DNA of 53,347 nucleotides from an uncultured Tateyamaria sp. (GTDB lineage Bacteria > Pseudomonadota > Alphaproteobacteria > Rhodobacterales > Rhodobacteraceae), in assembly GCF_947504105.1 (NCBI RefSeq), contig NZ_CANNGP010000031.1:1-53347 (forward strand). Direction: 5' to 3'. The first letter of the stretch is position 1; each line of letters starts with the position of its first letter. This document shows, in pieces, positions 15,949 through 23,540 of this stretch. Below the pieces are notes generated by a model. That model searched no databases and had not been told where the DNA came from. It saw nothing but the letters and a program-made list of their open reading frames with translations. The translations under genes were made by a program, and so were the position numbers.

Positions 15949-16503
15949 TTACGACAGAACTGTGTCCTGCAACACCCCATCGCGCACATTAGCAAACAAC
16001 AGCGCATATCCTAGCGGCATAGCAACACTCCTCTGAAAGCAAAATTTGACGGCAGCGGCTACTGCGCCTGCCCAAAGAACCAGAGCTGCTTCACGCTGAT
16101 CTGAATGTCCTTCTGGAAACCAGATATCTGCCAACTCACATCCGAACATAGCTGTATCGTTCTCACGGATGTCGGCCTTTGGGGGCGGAGGATACGAAGC
16201 AGGATGTACGCGCTCATAGTATGCCCGAGCTATGGCAAAGAAGATTGGGGCGAAGGTTTCACGCCGGTACCAAAAATCATTGACGATCATCGCGCTTCCA
16301 TCGTCGTTCTCTGCGTTTTCAGGAACAATACGCGGTGCATTCGGGGATATAAATTGAAGCGCATCCGCTGGATCTAAACCATCGACCAACTCTGCAAGAC
16401 CAACTGAAACGATGTCGCAAGCAGCATCACCATCTTTGACACTCATTGTATCAAAGACGGCTTCAAACACTGTTGCATCAAACACCTCTAACGCACTCGC
16501 CAT
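15949..16503 (-). CDS. Hypothetical protein in T4SS operon, 184 aa
   Basis: The start at 16503 (MASALEVFDATVF) is chosen because GAAGGG lies just upstream; it overlaps the end of the IcmT-like gene by 16 bases. The protein is acidic in its first half. A hydrophobic C-terminal stretch (AALVLWAGAVAAAVKFCF, about 145-163) could be a membrane helix or a buried core helix. The segment ALQFISPNAPRIVPE has no match I know. Function unknown; probably a transfer-operon member by coupling. Confidence 0.6.
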   Translation of the reverse strand: MASALEVFDATVFEAVFDTMSVKDGDAACDIVSVGLAELVDGLDPADALQFISPNAPRIVPENAENDDGSAMIVNDFWYRRETFAPIFFAIARAYYERVHPASYPPPPKADIRENDTAMFGCELADIWFPEGHSDQREAALVLWAGAVAAAVKFCFQRSVAMPLGYALLFANVRDGVLQDTVLS

Positions 16504-16775
16504 CTGTTGCCCTTCAGGAACCGCGTATTCATCATCAGCACCCACTCATACGGGGTAATTTTCCATTTTGTGTTTAGATAGTAAACAAATGCAATGTACG
16601 CGATCCAGACAAATAAAGTAAGCTTGACTGTGCCCATCCATGCTGCCGGAATTAACGGTGGCAAGCCCAGCAAGATCGATGAGTTCAGTCCACCAACGGT
16701 TGTTGGCACATTCGCGAACCGCCACTTATCTGAGACAATCACGCTGTCGCGATCAAATTCTTCGCCGTTGCTCAC
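16488..16775 (-). CDS. icmT: IcmT (TraK)-like membrane protein
   Basis: 95 residues from a GTG at 16775 that overlaps the upstream stop (GTGA) and has GGAAAGGA at the right distance. The pattern fits IcmT/TraK: an N-terminal WRFANVP (the Trp-Arg start of the family), a hydrophobic region around 30-65 with a Pro-rich turn (LLGLPPLIPAAW), then YEWVLMMNTRFLKGNRWRVR, the conserved Arg-Gly-Arg C-terminus. Position between dotB and dotI matches traJ-traK-traM on IncI plasmids. Confidence 0.65.
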   Translation of the reverse strand: MSNGEEFDRDSVIVSDKWRFANVPTTVGGLNSSILLGLPPLIPAAWMGTVKLTLFVWIAYIAFVYYLNTKWKITPYEWVLMMNTRFLKGNRWRVR

Positions 16776-17338
16776 AATGTCAGTCCTTTCCCAGCCCACC
16801 GACGCCCCGTCGCGCCGGTATCAACGTGAGTGAAAGTGCGATATCGCCCCAACCCTGAGACATTTAGGTTCGACGCCATGCGATACACATCGTCAGGCAG
16901 GAAACTGCGCAACGTGAAGTCCCCCGCTCTACCCGAGATATGGTAGGAATGTTTCGCAGCGCCTTCCAACGTCGCGTTGCGCCGCGCAGTTCTGTGGCCA
17001 GAGTTGAGGTTGATCAGACAGGGCGTCCCAGCATTGACGGATAGATTGGTTTGGATGTTCGCCAAGAAGGTGAACAACATGGGATCAATATAGACGGCCG
17101 CATCGGCATCCCGCCAATCTCGCCATAGCCAAGACAAGAGGCGGACGGCTTGGACCTCATATCGTTCACCGACCCAATGCTGTACTGCCAGCTCATCACC
17201 ATTGGCATTCCGCACCCAAAGACGGTCGTATCCGACTTCTTCCCACGGTGACGCTTCTGTTGGTTTCGGGAGCGCAAAGGAGCCTAGGGCGCTAACGATC
17301 CCGAAGACAGCTGATCGTCTGGAAAGCTCATAAGCCAT
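16772..17338 (-). CDS. MepK/YcbK-like (DUF882, M15) murein endopeptidase
   Basis: 188 residues. The start at 17338 (MAYELSRRSAVFG) has GGAGAGGA upstream and begins a twin-arginine-like signal (SRRSAVFGIVSALGSFALP). The zinc site of the DUF882/peptidase M15 family is visible: SGHRTARRN, then HSYHISGRAGD (His and Asp ligands), then YRTFTHVDTG (last His). Such enzymes cut peptidoglycan cross-links. In this operon it likely opens the cell wall for the transfer apparatus. It overlaps dotB by 11 bases. This is not one of the classical Dot/Icm proteins. Confidence 0.82.
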   Translation of the reverse strand: MAYELSRRSAVFGIVSALGSFALPKPTEASPWEEVGYDRLWVRNANGDELAVQHWVGERYEVQAVRLLSWLWRDWRDADAAVYIDPMLFTFLANIQTNLSVNAGTPCLINLNSGHRTARRNATLEGAAKHSYHISGRAGDFTLRSFLPDDVYRMASNLNVSGLGRYRTFTHVDTGATGRRWAGKGLTL

Positions 17339-18500
17339 CTTCGTCCTCTCCATATGTGCGATAAAGAGTGCGGCGCAGCTGGTCATCCAAATGACCAGCA
17401 TGATACGCCTCATCGATAGATCGGCGCATCGGACAGGCATTCTCTGGATTCTCCATCAGCTCCCGCAACACTGGAATGTGCTGAGAGTAGCCCGCCTCCA
17501 GGAGCCTCTGCTTGTCCGCATTGGTCAGATACAAGTAGTCCCGTAGAACAACCATCTCGCCATCGGAACCACGGATGCGGACTTGCGACATAAAGAGCCT
17601 TGATGCATTCACCTGCGCTGCAAACATTCGATCATGCTGCGCGACCGGAAAGTTCAGAACGAGGCGCTGGATGATTTCGAGACAACTGTTCGCATGTGTC
17701 GTCGCAAACAAAGGGTGGCCAGCTGCGGCCACCTCGTGAGCGGCCTCAATCGTCTCTGTGTCTCTGATCTCCCCGATGACAATCAATGACGGGTGACGTC
17801 GCAACGAGTTACGGACCCCAGCAGCGAACGAGGGGAGATGCCTCCCGATCTCTGCTTGATGAACATATGAATGCGCACTTTTGATAGAGTGAAACAGATA
17901 TTCCACGGGCGCTTCATATGTGACGATCTTCCCTTTGATGGGGGTGTCGCCTTCAAGAATTTCGCGCTGGCAAGCCGCAAATGTGGTGGATTTTCCCGAG
18001 CCTGTTGGTCCAGCGATCAGGAACGACCCTTGCGTGACCGCGAAGCGTTTCCGCAGCTCCTTTGGGAAGCCGACTTGATCCAGCGTCAACGGGACAGAGT
18101 TGATCCGACGCAGCGTCGCATCATAGCTGTCGCCGCCACTGCCAGCGAAACCCCCGGTGATATTGAGCCGAAAACGATGCTGCAATGGCTCCCCAACATC
18201 ATCGACCTCGTGAGGATCACCGACATTGACAGCACTGTCGTGGTCAGTGCCACTGCCAACCTTGGCGGTCACGTTGTCTGACCGGGTGATTTTCTTGAGC
18301 ACTCTCTCAACCTGGCTACCGTTGAGGGTGTAGCGCGTGACAGACAGCATCTCGCCCTTGTGCAACGTCAGCACCGGCAGATCGGTTGAGAAGAAGATGT
18401 CATCGACCTTCATCCTGGACAGATACGCCAGCAACGGGATGACAGCATCCGGGTCAGATAGATGCGGCCCATCATAGTCTATCGACTTACCGTTCCACAT
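17328..18500 (-). CDS. dotB: DotB (TraJ) hexameric secretion ATPase
   Basis: A VirB11/PilT-type ATPase that docks at the cytoplasmic face of type IVB systems. Walker A is GPTGSGKST at about residue 165. The Asp box/Walker B region is LIVIGEIRDTETIEAAHEVAAAGHPLFATTHANS, with the expected Glu-Arg-Asp and the His of THAN. Length 390 aa is as in DotB. Starts at 18500, two bases after the dotC stop. The traI-traJ order is conserved. Confidence 0.92.
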   Translation of the reverse strand: MWNGKSIDYDGPHLSDPDAVIPLLAYLSRMKVDDIFFSTDLPVLTLHKGEMLSVTRYTLNGSQVERVLKKITRSDNVTAKVGSGTDHDSAVNVGDPHEVDDVGEPLQHRFRLNITGGFAGSGGDSYDATLRRINSVPLTLDQVGFPKELRKRFAVTQGSFLIAGPTGSGKSTTFAACQREILEGDTPIKGKIVTYEAPVEYLFHSIKSAHSYVHQAEIGRHLPSFAAGVRNSLRRHPSLIVIGEIRDTETIEAAHEVAAAGHPLFATTHANSCLEIIQRLVLNFPVAQHDRMFAAQVNASRLFMSQVRIRGSDGEMVVLRDYLYLTNADKQRLLEAGYSQHIPVLRELMENPENACPMRRSIDEAYHAGHLDDQLRRTLYRTYGEDEDGL

Positions 18501-18502
18501 GG

Positions 18503-19414
18503 TTAGGGCCTCCGAAACCGGGGCGCGACGCGGAGAGTTAGTGTGCGCTCGCCACGATGCGCCCGCGTACCTCCCTCGGTAACGCGCCAGCGGCTCACCT
18601 CGGTCTTGAGGTCGGGCAACGAAACAACGCCCTGACGGGACAGCTCATGGTATCGGATCATACCGCCGTAGTCCCTGTTCAGAATGTTCCACCCTGTCAC
18701 GAACCCACGCCGCGCCTCGGAGATACCTGCATACCAGCCAACGGACGCACCTTCTCGCCAAGCAGACTTTTCCTCGGCCGTCTCAACAGAAAGGCCCTGC
18801 GGCGCTGCAATCGGCTGCACCGGCAGGACCAGATAGGACTGCCAGCGCGGCGGCTCCATCGACAGGCGCGCATCCTTCACGATTTCGAAGGAGCTGTTCG
18901 AGAAATAGAGCAGCCGCCCCGACGCCTCTTGCACATTGTTGATCCGGCTGATGACCGGCGGGATCACATAGGTCTGGATCATCAGCCGGTTAAAATCGAA
19001 ACGGCGGGTCAAATTGGGAACGTAGCGCCGCTGGACAATCTCATTGATCCGGGTCGCCTCGTCCGCATAGCCAGCTCGGATGCCAACACCACGAGCTGCG
19101 TCATAGATCACCCGCAGCTTTGGATCGGATGGCACAAAGCTCTGGGTACGCCGGTAGAAATCGCTGTTCGGATTTACAATGTCTTCGTATCGCACATTGG
19201 CAGACGGGGCGTTGACGGTTTGAAGAACGAACGAGGACGATTCATCCTTGCGCCCCCGGCATGCATTCTTTTGCGCTTCCTCGGGATCAGAACAATCAGG
19301 CGTTGGCGCAACCAATGGCGTCCCTGGCGCTGGCAACTGTTGAGCTTGTGCTACTGCACCTAACCCGAACACGCAGGCGGCTGTGCAGGCGATGGAGAGA
19401 ATGCGGCTATGCAT
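18503..19414 (-). CDS. dotC: DotC (TraI) outer-membrane core protein
   Basis: 303 residues; start at 19414 with AGAGG nine bases upstream. A signal peptide ends at AVAQAQ; I see no clear lipobox, although DotC is a lipoprotein in Legionella. Family features: RVIYDAARGVGIRAGYADEATRINE, RRFDFNRLMIQTYVIPPVISR, the PPRWQSYLVLP block, SAWREGASVGWYAGISEA and LNRDYGGMIRYHEL. It belongs to the outer ring with DotH. Upstream in-frame codons to 19582 lack a ribosome site and overlap the previous gene. Confidence 0.9.
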   Translation of the reverse strand: MHSRILSIACTAACVFGLGAVAQAQQLPAPGTPLVAPTPDCSDPEEAQKNACRGRKDESSSFVLQTVNAPSANVRYEDIVNPNSDFYRRTQSFVPSDPKLRVIYDAARGVGIRAGYADEATRINEIVQRRYVPNLTRRFDFNRLMIQTYVIPPVISRINNVQEASGRLLYFSNSSFEIVKDARLSMEPPRWQSYLVLPVQPIAAPQGLSVETAEEKSAWREGASVGWYAGISEARRGFVTGWNILNRDYGGMIRYHELSRQGVVSLPDLKTEVSRWRVTEGGTRAHRGERTLTLRVAPRFRRP

Positions 19415-19425
19415 CGTATCGGCCT

Positions 19426-19731
19426 CTACTTGATTTTCGGAGTGGGTGGATTGATCGTCAGCGAGTCCGACCCGTCGCTCGCCTGTTGTTTCGACCGCAT
19501 TCGGTCGAAAGCAGAAAAATTGTGGCAACCCTGAAAGTGCCTTTCGAACTCGGCCCGGTCGAAGCCCTGCATTTGCTCCCACGCGATTGCCAGCATGAGA
19601 CGCATGGTATGGCTGGCGCGCATCCTGACCGACTTCTCTATGAACTCGCTGATCTGCGCTTCGGTTTCGCTTTCCGAGTTGAGATACGTCCGCAGCTGAC
19701 GAAGCTCTGTTTTACGTCCTCGCTTGGCCAT
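19426..19731 (-). CDS. Hypothetical protein, about 101 aa
   Basis: A small basic N-terminus (MAKRGRKTELRQL) followed by helical segments; no domain recognised. Two starts are possible: ATG 19731 as given, or a GTG at 19794 that overlaps the stop of the preceding gene and adds 21 residues. Neither has a perfect ribosome site. It sits between the PAPS-reductase-like gene and dotC and is probably co-transcribed with both. Confidence 0.5.
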   Translation of the reverse strand: MAKRGRKTELRQLRTYLNSESETEAQISEFIEKSVRMRASHTMRLMLAIAWEQMQGFDRAEFERHFQGCHNFSAFDRMRSKQQASDGSDSLTINPPTPKIK

Positions 19732-19786
19732 TATGCGTATCCGTTGAATGGTGCTGGCTGTTTCATGTTCCGACGCTCCCCACCTC

Positions 19787-20821
19787 TTACTCACAAAGGC
19801 CGTATTGGCTGCTGCACAGCTGATTGCCGTCCATCAGTTTGAACCCGTCAAACTGCCGCCCTCCACGGGTCGTCCTTGACCACGCTTCAATGTCATCGAT
19901 ACCGGGCAAAGCCTCATCGAGCCGCAGGCCGCGTTTATGGTCCTCCGCAAGACGCTTGCCTTGAGGTGTGGTCGATGCTGCAAAGAACGTCGCCTGCCCT
20001 CGCTTGCTGGCCTTTGACACCAGCAGCTCAAAGTGCCGTATCTTTTCCAAGACCTCGGGGAAGCGGGCGAAGATCGCTGACAGCTCTCCCTTCCGAGCAT
20101 TGATGCATGGGAAGCACCCGACACGACCCATACCCATGCGGTAGAGCGGGTTTGGCTCCAATCCGAAGTGGTCATGCAAGGCAAAGGTATTCTCAGCCGA
20201 CCAATGCAGGATGGGTCGCCAGATGTGGAGCGATCCGATGTCAGCATATCTCACGCGCTGATGGCGCGGCAGCTGGGAGCGGTTTTGACTTTCTCCCCGC
20301 CTCTCCCCCTGCCGCCTCTCCCCCTGCCACGAAATGACATTGCCTTGGGATGCCATGGCCGGGACGAAGACCTGTTCGAAGATCGGTTCGGCCTTCAGGT
20401 GCTCCGTGCAAAATTGCCCCTTGATCGAAGGAAAGCGCCCCTTCCAGATACACAGGTCCAAAAACGGGATCCCCGTCGGGTGCAAAATATCGAGTGCGGC
20501 CTGAATTATTTCGTCGGGCATCCCATCAGAAACCCACTTCGTCTGCACCAGTTGGCGTTTGTGCGCGATCCGCGCAGTGAAGTCAGCTTTGACTATTTCG
20601 ACTTCTGGTCCACCCGTCCGCGCCGATAGCTTACTGATCCACTCATATGTGATTTCGTTTTCGTGGCCGGTATCCGCAGTCACTGCCCGGAACGGTCTGC
20701 CGCGCATGATAGCCAGCAGATAGCAGGACGCGGAATCCTTGCCGCCAGAGACGCTGACAATGTGCTGCGGCTCGCCGGTCAAGCCATCGCACGATTGATC
20801 AATGTTGAGAGCACCATCCAT
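19787..20821 (-). CDS. PAPS reductase-family (PP-loop) protein
   Basis: An adenylyl-transferring PP-loop protein: SVSGGKDSASC near residue 25 is the ATP-binding loop, CTEHLK lies near 140, and GCFPCINARKGE near 235 gives a second Cys pair of the kind that could hold a metal or Fe-S cluster. This architecture is that of phage and plasmid 'phosphoadenosine phosphosulfate reductase' proteins related to IbrA and DndC rather than true CysH. A 15-bp tandem duplication (20298-20327) repeats QGERR in frame. ATG 20821 overlaps the upstream stop (TGATG) and follows GGGGAGGG. Its substrate is unknown; sulfur-based nucleic acid modification is only a guess. Confidence 0.75.
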   Translation of the reverse strand: MDGALNIDQSCDGLTGEPQHIVSVSGGKDSASCYLLAIMRGRPFRAVTADTGHENEITYEWISKLSARTGGPEVEIVKADFTARIAHKRQLVQTKWVSDGMPDEIIQAALDILHPTGIPFLDLCIWKGRFPSIKGQFCTEHLKAEPIFEQVFVPAMASQGNVISWQGERRQGERRGESQNRSQLPRHQRVRYADIGSLHIWRPILHWSAENTFALHDHFGLEPNPLYRMGMGRVGCFPCINARKGELSAIFARFPEVLEKIRHFELLVSKASKRGQATFFAASTTPQGKRLAEDHKRGLRLDEALPGIDDIEAWSRTTRGGRQFDGFKLMDGNQLCSSQYGLCE

Positions 20822-21885
20822 CACGAGCGCCCTCCCCTGTCATTGGACGCCCGCACCTTGAGCAGTCCACGGACACCAGCTTGCTCCGGCTGATCAACCT
20901 TCAAGACGACATGACCTGGTAAATCTTGAGCCGCCGCCTTGCCCAGGGTGTGAGCACCCCCTCCAACAAAAAGGACGTGGCCAACATCACCAGAAGCGAC
21001 CTCTGCCTTCAATCGATCCAGACACTCACCATTCAAATGATCGACGGTTGCACTAACAGCATCATCAACGAGATCGCTCACATCAGTCCTGGCACCCGCG
21101 ACAAAGATTGTGGGGTCCTGGCACAACTCTGGGACGTCGATCACATCTCGATATCCATGCGTCTCCACAAACCGGCGGTCGATCTGAGCGGCCAGTTCTT
21201 CGGTGCCACATCCAGACTCGTGATATTGGCTCATCACCAGTGTTGGCAGCAATTCACCCGTCCACTCCACGTAGTGAATGCGCGTCCCAGTCGCTCCGAT
21301 ATCCACGATGGCGACAATCGCGTCGACAGACACATGGTCCTTCGTGAACCGCTCCAGATCTTCCCGCGCCGACGCTGGGCTATAGATTGCGAGATCGTAA
21401 ATTGCCCATGCCGTCTCCACGCTCGCAGCCACTTCGCGCAACTTCCATTTCGATGCGCTGGGCAGACCTGACGACGGATCAATCGAACCGATTTCCATGC
21501 GCAATAGGGAACGCTCAACATCCCCCAAAGTCGCGGCCTGATCTTCGCCACCGGAGAAGAGAAGCGGCGCGGGCTGGGTCAAAATGAGGCTCGTTTCCCC
21601 GGTCACAGATAGCGAGTTCATCGCATGTTCAACCAACACTCGGCGGAAGGTATTTGAGGGATCACGGAAGCCATCCGCACGGATCGGAAACACCCCATAC
21701 TCGCACGCGAGCACCGAATAGATTTGGAAGTTCTTTGTGGTCTGACCCAAGCAGTAGACGCCCCCTGCCTGACGACCAATCAGACCTCGCACCACCGCAG
21801 AAGCGAACGCATCAGCCTTGACGACGTTGCCGTCCATGGTGGCGACTTTCGTTGTCGCCAGCCCCGTGTCGATCACAACCAACAT
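20821..21885 (-). CDS. ParM/StbA-like actin-family ATPase
   Basis: 354 residues with the three actin-fold nucleotide motifs: phosphate 1 (VVIDTGLATTKVATMDG at the N-terminus), phosphate 2 (AIVDIGATGTRIHYVEW near 190) and adenosine (HVLFVGGGAHTLG near 310). Actin-like plasmid proteins form filaments that push plasmid copies apart. No ParR-like gene adjoins it. It lies at the head of the transfer operon, coupled to the lipoprotein gene (TGATG) and to the PAPS-reductase-like gene. Its job may be segregation, or something tied to conjugation. Confidence 0.75.
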   Translation of the reverse strand: MLVVIDTGLATTKVATMDGNVVKADAFASAVVRGLIGRQAGGVYCLGQTTKNFQIYSVLACEYGVFPIRADGFRDPSNTFRRVLVEHAMNSLSVTGETSLILTQPAPLLFSGGEDQAATLGDVERSLLRMEIGSIDPSSGLPSASKWKLREVAASVETAWAIYDLAIYSPASAREDLERFTKDHVSVDAIVAIVDIGATGTRIHYVEWTGELLPTLVMSQYHESGCGTEELAAQIDRRFVETHGYRDVIDVPELCQDPTIFVAGARTDVSDLVDDAVSATVDHLNGECLDRLKAEVASGDVGHVLFVGGGAHTLGKAAAQDLPGHVVLKVDQPEQAGVRGLLKVRASNDRGGRS

Positions 21886-22025
21886 CAGAACCCAACGTGC
21901 CCGCCCGAGCTGTTGATGACACGGTTCACGAACTGCTCTGTTGTCTCATCTGGCCGGATCTGCGTCTGCGGATTCATGCAGGCTGTGAGCGTTCCGAGAA
22001 CAAGGGTGAGGACGACAATTCGCAT
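21885..22025 (-). CDS. Small lipoprotein, 46 aa
   Basis: MRIVVLTLVLGTLTAC is a typical lipoprotein signal with lipobox LTAC. After cleavage only about 31 residues remain (MNPQTQIRPDETTEQFVNRV). It is the first gene of the long transfer operon and stands where IncI plasmids have traH (DotD), also a lipoprotein. The secretin-like domain of DotD is absent, so this is not a full DotD. It may be a stub, an entry-exclusion or plug-type lipoprotein, or a small core-complex subunit. Confidence 0.65.
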   Translation of the reverse strand: MRIVVLTLVLGTLTACMNPQTQIRPDETTEQFVNRVINSSGGHVGF

Positions 22026-22080
22026 GGCAGATACTCCTGAGAGACACGGATGTTTCCGCCGCACGATATGCCGCAATCAA

Positions 22081-22105
22081 TCTAAATACAATACGATATT
22101 TTATG
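22081..22105 (+). promoter_or_regulatory. Shared 25-bp motif, copy 2, in divergent promoter region
   Basis: Begins TCTAAATACAATACG and ends TTTTATG. It lies in the 166-bp gap between the start of the long minus-strand transfer operon (22025) and the recombinase gene (22192), so a protein bound here could control both. Confidence 0.55.
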
Positions 22106-22122
22106 CCATCCACCCGTTTTCA

Positions 22123-22152
22123 TTGGTAATTTATCGAGGCCTATAGTATACT
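22123..22152 (+). promoter_or_regulatory. Possible promoter for the recombinase gene
   Basis: TTGGTA (22123-22128), an 18-base spacer and TATACT (22147-22152) form a reasonable sigma-70-type promoter 40 bases before the ATG at 22192. It has not been tested against other candidates. Confidence 0.35.
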
Positions 22153-22191
22153 TATGCGACCACTACCCCCCCGTTAGCGTATGGTTTCAAA

Positions 22192-23127
22192 ATGCATGAG
22201 AATACCAAAATAGCTTACATGAAAAATGCTGAGAGGATCGCCGGTGAGGTGGTATCTTTGCATGGGTCAGATGCTGTGGAAGGCTACTTCGAGTATCTCA
22301 TGGTGAAGTCCACTGAGCTGTGCACGAACACCGTGAGGATCTACAAAAGGTCAGTCTGTTTCAGCTTGGAAGAGGCCGGTAGAAACGACGATGCCGACCG
22401 CCTCCGACAGATGTTTGACGAGGTTGAGAACCCGGCACGCGGACGCAAATTGAAGCTTGTTCGCAGAGTCCCGCACAAGATTTTTGAGCGCACTTTGCGG
22501 AACCTCAGAGAGAGCAAATCGAAGACATCTCACCGTGCCGCCGACCTTCTTGTTGCTACAGCTTTGACCGGTCTTCGTCCGAGTGAGTGGGCCAATGCGG
22601 TGCTTGAGGGGCGCATCTTGCGCGTGAAAAATGCGAAGCATTCTGACGTCAGAGGCAACGGTGAACACCGTGAACTTGAGCTGCTGGATTCGATCACAGA
22701 GGACGAACGTGCGGCCATCGAACGGACCATGAAATTGATCAGCGAGAAGGGCTATAAGACGGTGCGTCCCAACCTCTCTGTGGCGTTCAAAGCGGCGCTG
22801 GGCGAGGCCATCAAAAGCCTTGGCGAAAGCCGGTGGTTTCTTCGTCTTCGCCTGTATGATTTTCGCCATCAGTTCAGCGCGGATGCCAAGCACGAATGGG
22901 GTGTCGGGACCGGTATGGTCGCAGCCGCAATGGGGCACTCTGTAGAGGACACAGCCGTTGAACACTACGGCCGGAGGAAGTACGGCAAAGGTGGTTTGAA
23001 GGTGCGGCCGAGCCAGACAAGCATTTCAAATGTGAGGCGGCTTTACCCGGTCAAACATCCTGATAATCGCCCCAGCCCAAGCGTGATTGACTTCGGTGAT
23101 TTGGGCAAAGTGAAGCCATCATTTTGA
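22192..23127 (+). CDS. Tyrosine recombinase/integrase family protein
   Basis: 311 residues. The catalytic domain shows Arg I (ALTGLRPSEW, about 128), the Lys hairpin (VKNAKHS), box II (RLYDFRHQF, about 225), MGHSVEDTAVEHYGRRKYG with the GH histidine and the likely nucleophile Tyr. The first residue of box II, normally His, is Tyr. The N-terminal 100 residues are helical and suit a core-binding domain. It could resolve plasmid multimers or integrate the element. It is a monocistronic gene transcribed away from the transfer operon; a strong inverted repeat lies at its end. Confidence 0.75.
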   Translation: MHENTKIAYMKNAERIAGEVVSLHGSDAVEGYFEYLMVKSTELCTNTVRIYKRSVCFSLEEAGRNDDADRLRQMFDEVENPARGRKLKLVRRVPHKIFERTLRNLRESKSKTSHRAADLLVATALTGLRPSEWANAVLEGRILRVKNAKHSDVRGNGEHRELELLDSITEDERAAIERTMKLISEKGYKTVRPNLSVAFKAALGEAIKSLGESRWFLRLRLYDFRHQFSADAKHEWGVGTGMVAAAMGHSVEDTAVEHYGRRKYGKGGLKVRPSQTSISNVRRLYPVKHPDNRPSPSVIDFGDLGKVKPSF

Positions 23128-23134
23128 TGGCTTC
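23112..23134 (+). terminator. Hairpin at the end of the recombinase gene
   Basis: GAAGCCATCA and TGATGGCTTC form a perfect 10-bp stem with a TTT loop, spanning the stop codon. No T-run follows directly, so termination might be partial or Rho-assisted. A second weaker stem (TGATCC 23151-23156 with GGATCA 23169-23174, followed by GTTTT) lies just downstream between the converging genes. Confidence 0.45.
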
Positions 23135-23171
23135 CTCTGATCTGCTGTTGTGATCCTTGGAGGCCTGGGGA

Positions 23172-23540
23172 TCAGTTTTCTGCATCTCGCTTGTCAATGT
23201 ATCCTTTGTCCACGAGCGCCCAGTAGATGAGCTTCGAGACGTTGCCATCGCTCAAGTCTAGCGCCAGCCGCTTGAGATGCTTTTTCTCTGTGGGTGTGCA
23301 CAGGAGGTTGATGCGCGCTGTGAGTTTTTCAGGGGCACCCCCCTGCCCTTCTCCCTGCGGTTTCGCTTGCTCATGTGCCGAGCTGTCGCCTCCACTCGCA
23401 ACCTGACCATCCGTCGCCGTCTTGGCCTCCGGGACGTTAACAGCATCCCCACCCTTGACGCCTGACGCGCGATCTTGACCAACACCCATGATCGCGGCTG
23501 TAAGCTTGTTCTTGTCCGTTTTGCTCGTCTTTTCAGCCAT
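23172..23540 (-). CDS. Ribbon-helix-helix partition partner of ParA
   Basis: 122 residues. The first 70 are polar, Gly/Ala/Lys-rich and probably disordered. The last 50 (LTARINLLCTPTEKKHLKRL, then GNVSKLIYWALVDKGY) fit a ribbon-helix-helix DNA-binding fold. Small RHH proteins with flexible N-termini following ParA are the centromere-binding proteins of type Ib partition (ParG, omega class). The start overlaps the parA stop (TAATG). It would bind the repeat array upstream of parA and repress the operon. Confidence 0.7.
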   Translation of the reverse strand: MAEKTSKTDKNKLTAAIMGVGQDRASGVKGGDAVNVPEAKTATDGQVASGGDSSAHEQAKPQGEGQGGAPEKLTARINLLCTPTEKKHLKRLALDLSDGNVSKLIYWALVDKGYIDKRDAEN

